A DNA stretch of 19,386 nucleotides from Candidatus Latescibacterota bacterium (GTDB lineage: Bacteria; Latescibacterota; UBA2968; UBA8231). A program made the position numbers and the translations under genes. Positions 8,552 through 14,439 of this stretch are shown piece by piece. Under the pieces are notes generated by a model. It saw nothing but the letters and a program-made list of their open reading frames with translations, was not told where the DNA came from and searched no databases. Position 1 is the stretch's first letter; each line of letters begins with the position of its first letter. Where the stretch lies: positions 1 to 19,386 of the forward strand of contig JAGWBY010000043.1 of NCBI GenBank assembly GCA_021295675.1. The letters run 5' to 3'.

Positions 8552-10393
8552 TCAGTACACAAGCGCAACCGACACTACCTCCACAAAGGTGTCCGAGCAG
8601 AGGTACATGCCCGGGGGCACTAGGTGGCCGGTGTTGCTCCGCCCATCCCATTCCACCCGGTGACTTCCCCTGGGCATGGCTTGGTTTAGCAGTTCGCGCA
8701 CTTCTCTGCCGCTGAGGTCGTAGATCGCGAGCCGCACTGGGATCGCCTCAAAGGCTTGAAAGATCGCAAAGGAAATATCTGCGCTATCATTGGCTCCATC
8801 TCCGTTGGGTGTGAACAGGTTGGAGTCGATTCCAACATTGCCGAGAATGGTGCCGAGGGAACTCTTCTTGGCCTCTACTAGCAACTCACCACTCCTCGCC
8901 TCCTGCACCTTTTGGCCGAACGCGGCTTGCTCCTCCGAGGCAAATACCTCGCTGGAGAAGGTGTGGCCGAATTCCAAGAGCGAACTGGTGAAGATCACCT
9001 CTACCGAATCGCTCTCCTCCGACACCCTTGAATCGGGATCGGGGAGCTGAATACTGATAACTCCGTCTTCTTGCTCTATTTTCAATTCCCCCGCCGGCAC
9101 CTCGGTCTGTCCCACCCGCACTGTTGTCACCTCGGCAGGTGCCGAGGTGACAATTTGCACCATGTCGAATCCCACATCCCCATCCGCAAATGTGGGACTG
9201 ATGGTGTAGCGGAACTCTGTTTCGGCACCGAGTTCCACATCTTGGCGCGGCGCAATACGGCCCATCAGTTGCTGCGCGAGGAGGGGATACTGAAACTGGA
9301 TCCCCAGGGAATCCATAGCTGCCCCATGGTCGGGTGATAGGGTTGTCATGGACGCCCGCACTTGGAGGAATCTACGCGGCCCGAGGGTCGCAATCCGCCC
9401 GCCGCTATGGGCGTACGGGAGCGACCACGTGGTCCAGTTTTCCAGATCTTCGCGCACGCTTCCCCGCGCATCAGTGGGCAGCTTTTCCCATTCATCCTGG
9501 GCCTGGGCGTCGGTGGCGGCCTGGATCGGCACCTCCACCCCAAACTCATTGATGCGATTGTACACCCGGGTCGTCCTGTCTTCGCCGACCCGGCTCTGTA
9601 TGCTCAACGCCGATCCCGGTTCCAGATTGCTTCCCCAAATTATGTCGCCGAGATTCGCCACGGCACCCAGATCCTTCACGAACCCGCTGCCCCTGACCTC
9701 AATCTGGTCGATTTCAAAGGGTTGGGCAGACGAACTCCTCAGTTTCAGAAAGCGCACATGCTGAGCTGCGAATTGCACGGTGGTCTCTTGATTGACGTTG
9801 CGCGGTACAGCGCGCACCAGACTGTAGATCGGCAGTGCCTCCTCGTTCAGGGTTTCCGGCGATCCATCGTTTACGGACAGCTCGAAACCCTTCATATACA
9901 AATCGCGGTGGGCACCAAAGCTCAGGGGATAGAACTTGAACTCGTTGACTGGAAACGCGCTTCCGAGGTCGATGAAAATTATGACCCCGTTGTTGTTGCG
10001 CTCCCGGTTGAAGGCGTTGAAGGAGGTTGAATCGCGTTTTCCATCGGCGACCCTCAGCAGATCAAAATTCTCACCAAAACTACCGTTGGGTGTCCAGATT
10101 CGGGCATCGCCCGGTTGGAAGTCCGCACTGGTGGGATCTCTTCCGGCAAATAAACGATTGTCATCAAACAGCCGGTTCAGGATGTTCTGCTCCTGTTTCG
10201 TCCTTTCCAGCTGAATCCACCCCGGAGTCGTCGCGTCGTCTAGGCCCCTTAGCTCTCCGTCTTCGAACCAGGCCCGCCCGGCCCCGCCGACTACGAGGGT
10301 ATCTACGACGGCGACGGCGGGCCGGACCACTAGTAAGCCAACGCCAATCAGGATGGTCCCCGATTTTATGAATTGCCTCCAATGAGCGACCAT
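8552..10393 (-). CDS. Secreted discoidin-like protein with C-terminal TPNGDG/FlgD-like domain (paralogue)
   Basis: This 613-residue protein has a signal peptide at about 10-29 (TILIGVGLLVVRPAVAV). Residues 70-235 form a discoidin-like domain (FNAFNRERNNNGVIIFIDLG, then FEIDQIEVRG). A beta-rich region follows. The C terminus has FTPNGDGANDSADISF (527-542), an FlgD-like strand set (IPVRLAIYDLSGREVREL) and ends SVALVY. It matches the downstream paralogue from the block WSLPYAHSGG (323-332) and PRRFLQ (339-344) onward. The last segment is about seven residues shorter than in the paralogue: GMYLC runs straight into SDTFVEV, so one strand may be missing. The ATG at 10393 overlaps the end of the lipoprotein gene by 28 bp, which suggests coupled translation. 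A perfect 14-bp-arm palindrome lies inside (9124-9153, residues 414-424). The role is unknown; surface attachment or recognition is inferred. Confidence 0.74.
   Translation of the reverse strand: MVAHWRQFIKSGTILIGVGLLVVRPAVAVVDTLVVGGAGRAWFEDGELRGLDDATTPGWIQLERTKQEQNILNRLFDDNRLFAGRDPTSADFQPGDARIWTPNGSFGENFDLLRVADGKRDSTSFNAFNRERNNNGVIIFIDLGSAFPVNEFKFYPLSFGAHRDLYMKGFELSVNDGSPETLNEEALPIYSLVRAVPRNVNQETTVQFAAQHVRFLKLRSSSAQPFEIDQIEVRGSGFVKDLGAVANLGDIIWGSNLEPGSALSIQSRVGEDRTTRVYNRINEFGVEVPIQAATDAQAQDEWEKLPTDARGSVREDLENWTTWSLPYAHSGGRIATLGPRRFLQVRASMTTLSPDHGAAMDSLGIQFQYPLLAQQLMGRIAPRQDVELGAETEFRYTISPTFADGDVGFDMVQIVTSAPAEVTTVRVGQTEVPAGELKIEQEDGVISIQLPDPDSRVSEESDSVEVIFTSSLLEFGHTFSSEVFASEEQAAFGQKVQEARSGELLVEAKKSSLGTILGNVGIDSNLFTPNGDGANDSADISFAIFQAFEAIPVRLAIYDLSGREVRELLNQAMPRGSHRVEWDGRSNTGHLVPPGMYLCSDTFVEVVSVALVY
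9124..9153 (-). repeat. Perfect 14-bp inverted repeat with 2-nt loop inside a coding region
   Basis: The left arm TTGTCACCTCGGCA (9124-9137) and right arm TGCCGAGGTGACAA (9140-9153) are exact reverse complements around GG. In the mRNA this forms a long, GC-rich hairpin across codons 414-424. No stop codon or T-tract follows, so it is not an ordinary terminator. Confidence 0.9.
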
Positions 10394-11103
10394 TCTTTAA
10401 CTTTCTCCACCTCGCGCCCAAATCTGTACACAGCATTCAGGGTGCGGATCGGCCGACCCGCATAATCGAAGCGGACGACGATATCATTTACGAAGACGGT
10501 TATCTGCTGGACCTCTTCGTGCAGCCGGGGGAATACTACAAAGCCGCTCTCCTCCTGCCCGCTGAATACCGGCTCCTTCTTGTACAGGGTCTGCCGCAGG
10601 ATATCCACCCGCTGCTGGAACAGATTGTGGAAGGCATTCCCCGCATAGCCCTGAGCGAGTGGATAGTAATACTGCTCGAGCAGCGCCAGCGAAAACGGCT
10701 CGTACATACGGCCACTTGCCGATCTGACTCCGATATTCAGCGGGTCCACGATGACTTTTGGAAATTCGTAGTTCTTTACGCTCAGCAGCAGTACGGTGAA
10801 AAGGCCGGGGGTTTCCTCCCGGTCCGGTGGTTTGAAGTCCCCCAGGGTGTACGGATTGGAGGACTTGTTGCCGCCCCTAGAGTACTGCTCAAACTGCCTG
10901 TTCAATTCCCGATCGGTGAACACCCGGACCCCCACCTCCAGCCTGCCCTCCGTGAAGATCACCGTTCCGTTGTCGAGGACATTGACATTCGCACTCTGGT
11001 GCTCCGAATCCACCGGTTGCAGAGAGCCGAAGGAAAGCTGGTACGAGCAGCCCGCCAGCAGAGCGGGGACGAGTCCACAGTAGAGAAGTTTTTTGAGTTC
11101 CAT
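10366..11103 (-). CDS. Outer-membrane-type lipoprotein of unknown function, first gene of the surface operon
   Basis: I do not recognise the family. The 245-residue product has a textbook lipoprotein signal: MELKK, a hydrophobic core, then the lipobox LLAG-C19. The residue after the Cys is Ser, which for enterobacterial Lol sorting would favour the outer membrane. The mature part has alternating beta and polar segments, an Asn/Ser/Gly-rich linker at about 77-86 and a Tyr-rich stretch (QYYYPLAQGY). I chose the ATG at 11103 because it gives the clean lipobox; the longer reading from 11172 would cross the terminator hairpin. The ribosome site is weak (CGGTGG sits too close to the ATG). Its end overlaps the next gene by 28 bp. 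As first gene it may anchor or gate the downstream secreted proteins, but that is inference. Confidence 0.72.
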   Translation of the reverse strand: MELKKLLYCGLVPALLAGCSYQLSFGSLQPVDSEHQSANVNVLDNGTVIFTEGRLEVGVRVFTDRELNRQFEQYSRGGNKSSNPYTLGDFKPPDREETPGLFTVLLLSVKNYEFPKVIVDPLNIGVRSASGRMYEPFSLALLEQYYYPLAQGYAGNAFHNLFQQRVDILRQTLYKKEPVFSGQEESGFVVFPRLHEEVQQITVFVNDIVVRFDYAGRPIRTLNAVYRFGREVEKVKEWSLIGGNS

Positions 11104-11120
11104 CCACCGTACTCGCGGTC

Positions 11121-11181
11121 CAAAACAGAAAACGGCAGGTGGGAATGGCGACGTAAAACCCCAGTGTCCCACCTGCCGTTT
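11121..11181 (-). terminator. Hairpin terminator after the CBM9-like gene
   Basis: AAACGGCAGGTGGGA (11130-11144) pairs perfectly with TCCCACCTGCCGTTT (11167-11181), giving a 15-bp stem with a 22-nt loop. On the minus strand the stem is followed by TTCTGTTTTGG, a broken T-tract, as expected for an intrinsic terminator. It lies between the stop at 11200 and the lipoprotein start at 11103, so it separates that gene from the six-gene operon or attenuates read-through into it. The loop is longer than usual. Confidence 0.72.
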
Positions 11182-11199
11182 ATTGGTTGTGCGGCTTAC

Positions 11200-12078
11200 T
11201 TACTCAGAGCTGAAAGCCGCCTTGATTAGTCCCCAAGTCCGCGCTTCGACCGCGGTGGGGATCTCGGCCTCGGTGTCGGCTACGGACACTAGGAGCAAAT
11301 CGCTGGCATTTTCTCCCTGGGTGGCTAGGTCTCCGAGCCGCCAGGCCACCTCGTCTTTGGGATCCTCGGTGTCCTGGTCCTCAATGGTCATGCCGAGACC
11401 AATCACCTCGCCGGCAGTCAAGGTGTGCACTGCGGAGGCTTCCGGGCCGTCGAAGGACAACTCGTCGTAGGTGATCTGGGCGATCTCAAAGGTCCAGTCG
11501 TTGTCTATGGTTTCCCCCGCCTGGAACATCTGCGGCTCATCCGTCACCCACTTCAGCGGGCCTGGGTCGACGCCGAACCCCTCGATCTGCCAGAACACGA
11601 CGATTTTCTCGTCCGGGGTCCAGCCAAACTGCTGAGCACCCCGGGAATCGTTACCTTCCTGGGCATAGTCGGGGTCGGCACTGTGGTTGGCGTCCAAGAG
11701 CCACATGTAGTTGTCTTCGGCGAAGGACACCGAGTAGTCCTCTGCCCGCGAAAACTGTAGGTCGTCTATGATGCGACCTACGTGGTAGAGCATATTGGTC
11801 TCGGGACTCCAGGCCACGAAGAACAGCACATCGAAGTCGTCTCGCGGGGTACTGCCGCTGGAAACGCCGTCCGATACTACGCCCGGCCATGGACTACTCA
11901 TGGTCCAGGTAAAGGTATCGGGCATCCAGGCCCAGTCCGAGATGTCGCCGTCGAACTGGATCTGCGCGAGCTTGTCCGACGGAATCCCCGCCGCAAAGGC
12001 CTCAAATCCAGCGGGAGTGTGCGCCGCACTATGGGTGACCCATCCCGTCAGGATGAGCATGGCGATACTGAGTCTCAT
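11200..12078 (-). CDS. Secreted CBM9/DOMON-like protein
   Basis: This 292-residue exported protein has a signal peptide (MRLSIAMLILTGWVTHSAA, cleavage near 19-20). The mature start, QIQFDGDISDWAWMPDTF (40-57), has the pattern seen at the start of CBM9-like/DOMON-related sugar- or ligand-binding domains, and later segments (VLFFVAWSPETNMLYHVGRIIDD, DNDWTFEIA) fit such a beta sandwich. The C terminus TAVEARTWGLIKAAF (275-289) is a distinct short motif, perhaps a helix. It is rich in Asp and Glu. The ATG at 12078 has an excellent AGGAGG site 5 nt upstream. The gene stands 138 bp downstream of a small lipoprotein gene and is closed by the terminator at 11121-11181. Binding of carbohydrate or another ligand is inferred; no catalytic residues are apparent. 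Confidence 0.65.
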   Translation of the reverse strand: MRLSIAMLILTGWVTHSAAHTPAGFEAFAAGIPSDKLAQIQFDGDISDWAWMPDTFTWTMSSPWPGVVSDGVSSGSTPRDDFDVLFFVAWSPETNMLYHVGRIIDDLQFSRAEDYSVSFAEDNYMWLLDANHSADPDYAQEGNDSRGAQQFGWTPDEKIVVFWQIEGFGVDPGPLKWVTDEPQMFQAGETIDNDWTFEIAQITYDELSFDGPEASAVHTLTAGEVIGLGMTIEDQDTEDPKDEVAWRLGDLATQGENASDLLLVSVADTEAEIPTAVEARTWGLIKAAFSSE

Positions 12079-12216
12079 GATGGCCTCCTCTGTCGTTGAG
12101 TGCTGCGTATAGCTCCAACCTCATCCACTGCCACTCATTTTCATTTTTCTCGGCTTTCACCCCCTTTCTATCATACATGCATACATGAAATGGCGCTTGT
12201 ACATGGTCCCTGTTGT

Positions 12217-12699
12217 CTACAGGACTCGCTCCATAATGTATCTATCGACCGCTCCTTCGGGGGTATCATTGCGCACCCGCACAACCACGTTTCCGTCCAC
12301 CCGCGCGATTATGGTTTCGTCCAGCGTCGGATACACGCTCAGTCTTATGCTGATTTCCGTGCCGCCCGGAAGCACTCTACCCAGCAGGTCGTGCCGGGTA
12401 CTGGGGGCCGGCACCCCCTCGTACACCAGTCTCTCGGGCGGATTGCCTTCCACCTGAGTGCTTATCACAATGCCTCCCAGTCCCCCCAGTCCCTCCGCAC
12501 TCGGGTCAAAAATCAGAAAAACGCTCCCGTCCTCAAAACCGGCACCGGTGCTACTCGAGAAACACCCGTAGCTCATGCCCAGCAAAACGACGGCGACAGC
12601 GCCGATCCAGAGCTGCCGTGGCCCCGATCCTAGGATGCCCTCATTTTGCGCTCTGTTTCGACCTGCCAAAGGACCACGGTCTGTTGCCTTTCGACACAT
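12217..12699 (-). CDS. Small probable lipoprotein, unknown function
   Basis: I do not recognise this 160-residue protein. Residues 29-45 are hydrophobic (QLWIGAVAVVLLGMSYG) and are followed by C46 and a Ser/Gly-rich stretch. That looks like a lipoprotein or signal-anchor segment, although SYGC is an imperfect lipobox and the basic N-terminal part is long (28 residues). The rest is short beta-like sequence with a likely strand pair (TEISIRLSVYPTLDETIIARV). The ATG at 12699 is preceded by GGAG with 7 nt spacing, and a promoter with a perfect TATAAT lies 45 bp upstream, so the start fits. It may be co-transcribed with the CBM9-like gene 138 bp downstream. Confidence 0.55.
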   Translation of the reverse strand: MCRKATDRGPLAGRNRAQNEGILGSGPRQLWIGAVAVVLLGMSYGCFSSSTGAGFEDGSVFLIFDPSAEGLGGLGGIVISTQVEGNPPERLVYEGVPAPSTRHDLLGRVLPGGTEISIRLSVYPTLDETIIARVDGNVVVRVRNDTPEGAVDRYIMERVL

Positions 12700-12743
12700 C
12701 TACTGACTCCAGTGCATGTACCGCGGTTCACGTTTTCTTAGAT

Positions 12744-12772
12744 ATTATACTATTCTCCCCAAGTCACAACAA
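12744..12772 (-). promoter_or_regulatory. Sigma-70-type promoter for the small lipoprotein gene
   Basis: On the minus strand a perfect -10 box TATAAT (12749-12744) lies 17 nt from a -35 box TTGTTG (12772-12767, three of six consensus bases). The expected transcript would start near 12737, leaving a leader of about 38 nt before the ATG at 12699. The surrounding DNA is locally AT-rich. Confidence 0.6.
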
Positions 12773-12945
12773 GGCCAATATTCTGTATGTGATATGGTAT
12801 TAGAGTTGTCGCGTTATAGGCCAAAACGCATCCCCGCGCTCGTGCTCTTGACCCGGTCTTTTTCCCTTCTTTTTCTCTTAAGAAGCGGGTAGGCTTCCCA
12901 CCTGCCGGAGTAGCATCGGACCCCACTATTTAGTAAGGACGCATC
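12773..12945. other. Intergenic region between divergent blocks
   Basis: This stretch separates the minus-strand promoter from the plus-strand HEPN gene. It holds repeat copy B (12823-12868), a C/T-rich tract (about 12857-12878) and TCCCACCTGCCG (12896-12907), a 12-mer that also forms part of the terminator stem at 11167-11178. I see no convincing -35/-10 pair for the plus-strand gene and no tRNA-like fold. Confidence 0.5.
12823..12868. repeat. Intergenic repeat, copy B, uninterrupted
   Basis: AAAACGCATCCCC is followed directly by GCGCTCGTGCTCTTGACCC and GGTCTTTTTCCCTT. The same two halves occur in the same orientation at 34-53 and 103-134, where a 50-nt insert separates them. Copies A and B flank the whole left block of minus-strand genes. 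Confidence 0.6.
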
Positions 12946-14439
12946 ATGCCCGATAATTATGGAATCACCACTGCAACTCGAGGCAACTCCAAGGGGCACG
13001 TTTTTACCCGACATGCCAATGGCACAGCCTTTAACGCAGCAGCTTGGATCGGCCGGCTAGCAGCAGCGCTTGAAGACGTTGCTGCACAAGCGCGACCCGC
13101 TTTCCCCTTTTCACCAGAGACCCCACACTACGGCCCGCTAGATGAATACTGGCCGAGTATCCACCGGCAATACCGAGATCTCGCCGCCCGCGCCAAGCAC
13201 GATCTCGCCGCCGCGCAGCTCTTCGCAGAATCCCCCCTCTGGCTCAAGTCCGATCCTGTAGAAGCAAGGGCGATCCTACGGGAGCATCCCTTGCTGCGAC
13301 TAGGTCTGATCGGTTCAGGCAAGCGCGAAGGGATCGGCTTCATTATGGCCAAGCGCGACTGGTTCCACGTCGAGCTGAAATCTCTCGTATCCCACCTAGC
13401 CAAACGCGCGATGAAGGATAGCGGCGAGCGGGCAGCGCAACTGCTGCACCGCTATCTGACGGCTGGAGCAGAGGCAAATCTCCCGGCCTACGAGATCACG
13501 CTCTTGCACGGCTTAAAACTCGACCGGCGCTTCGATCTTGGCCGCGACGCCTATCTGGCACCCTACGAGGACGCCAAGGCAACGTACGGCCTGCCCGACG
13601 AACCCGCAAAGTGGCTTGACGGCGCAGGCCGGAATCCACGTCCCCTGAACACGGCCGCGCTCGTGCGCAGTCTAAGGTGGGGGCCAGGCGTCGCACCTCC
13701 TCCTGACGATGGCGATTTTTCCAATAAGTCCCGCTGCGCTTGCGCCCCGAAAGTGAAGTACCGCTTCCCCGGCGACTACGAGATAGACCTTACAGACCGA
13801 TTGCCAGACGACAACAAAGTCCTAGTTGATCTGCTAGCGATTGCCACGCGGAGTCCGCTGGTCTCCCACACGAGCTTTGTCCGCGTCGCCAAGTGGATCG
13901 AGGAGATTGATCCCAACTTCGCTTGCAGTTTTCGCAACTCCTCCGCTTACCTGTCCGACGCAGCGCCCAAAGAACACCCATTCAGTCGGCAGGACGCGGC
14001 TGCTTTCGCGTCCTTGGCCAACCGCTGGTGCACCTATCGCGGCAGGCGCGATGTCATCGACCTTGCGATCCGCCGCCTCGCCGCCTCTTTCGCCCGAGTC
14101 GGCGGCCCCTTTAGTGCAGAGGACCGCATCCTCGATGTCTCCATCGCCTTGGAGATCATGTACGGTCCGATCAAACAGAAATTGACCCACCAATTGTCGA
14201 CCCGGGCGGAACGACTGCTCGGCCAAGGCACCGACCAACGCGGCTGGATATCCAACCGAGTAAAGTCCTTCTATGGAGTCCGTTCGGCTATCGTGCATGG
14301 GCAAAAGAAAATCAAAGGCGGCCAACGCGCTATCGACAAGGCCCTGGAGGACGGACGCGACCTAGCCTGCCTTACGCTCGCGGAACTGCTGTCCCGAGGG
14401 CCAGTAAGAGATTGGGACAACTACATGGGAGACAAATAA
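12946..14439 (+). CDS. HEPN (ApeA-like) domain protein, putative ribonuclease
   Basis: This 497-residue protein has a C-terminal helical HEPN domain from about 391 (AEDRILDVSIALEIMYG) to about 482. It contains FYGVRSAIVHG with the RxxxxH motif R446-H451, the usual catalytic signature of HEPN ribonucleases. The spacing resembles Apea-like HEPN proteins. The first 380 residues are unassigned; they include a helical N-terminal part (30-175) and a middle section with Cys264 and Cys266. HEPN proteins of this kind often act in phage defence or toxin-antitoxin systems by cutting RNA; that role is inferred here. The ATG at 12946 has AAGGA 6 nt upstream. The stop TAA abuts the ATG of the GH32 gene, so the two are translated from one message, which is an odd pairing for a defence gene. 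No phage, toxin or antitoxin genes are visible nearby. Confidence 0.68.
   Translation: MPDNYGITTATRGNSKGHVFTRHANGTAFNAAAWIGRLAAALEDVAAQARPAFPFSPETPHYGPLDEYWPSIHRQYRDLAARAKHDLAAAQLFAESPLWLKSDPVEARAILREHPLLRLGLIGSGKREGIGFIMAKRDWFHVELKSLVSHLAKRAMKDSGERAAQLLHRYLTAGAEANLPAYEITLLHGLKLDRRFDLGRDAYLAPYEDAKATYGLPDEPAKWLDGAGRNPRPLNTAALVRSLRWGPGVAPPPDDGDFSNKSRCACAPKVKYRFPGDYEIDLTDRLPDDNKVLVDLLAIATRSPLVSHTSFVRVAKWIEEIDPNFACSFRNSSAYLSDAAPKEHPFSRQDAAAFASLANRWCTYRGRRDVIDLAIRRLAASFARVGGPFSAEDRILDVSIALEIMYGPIKQKLTHQLSTRAERLLGQGTDQRGWISNRVKSFYGVRSAIVHGQKKIKGGQRAIDKALEDGRDLACLTLAELLSRGPVRDWDNYMGDK

Noticed and set aside
8538..8651. Extended N terminus (38 residues) for the 793-residue discoidin-like protein
   Set aside because: It overlaps the end of the upstream gene, has no ribosome site and would bury the signal peptide; ATG at 8537 has AGGTGG.
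11104..11172. Extended N terminus for the 245-residue lipoprotein
   Set aside because: It crosses the terminator hairpin and would displace the clean lipobox that begins at the ATG at 11103.
12022..12160. Small minus-strand frame starting GTG at 12160 upstream of the CBM9-like gene
   Set aside because: The only purine-rich site overlaps the start codon with no spacing, the frame ends inside the next gene and the peptide has no recognisable feature.
12781..12830. Possible plus-strand promoter for the HEPN gene
   Set aside because: Several weak -10-like hexamers exist (TATGGT, TATTAG, TTATAG) but none has an acceptable -35 box at 16-18 nt.
12814..13014. 66-residue minus-strand frame over the HEPN start
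   Set aside because: It covers repeat copy B and the HEPN start region, has no ribosome site worth noting and is not protein-like.
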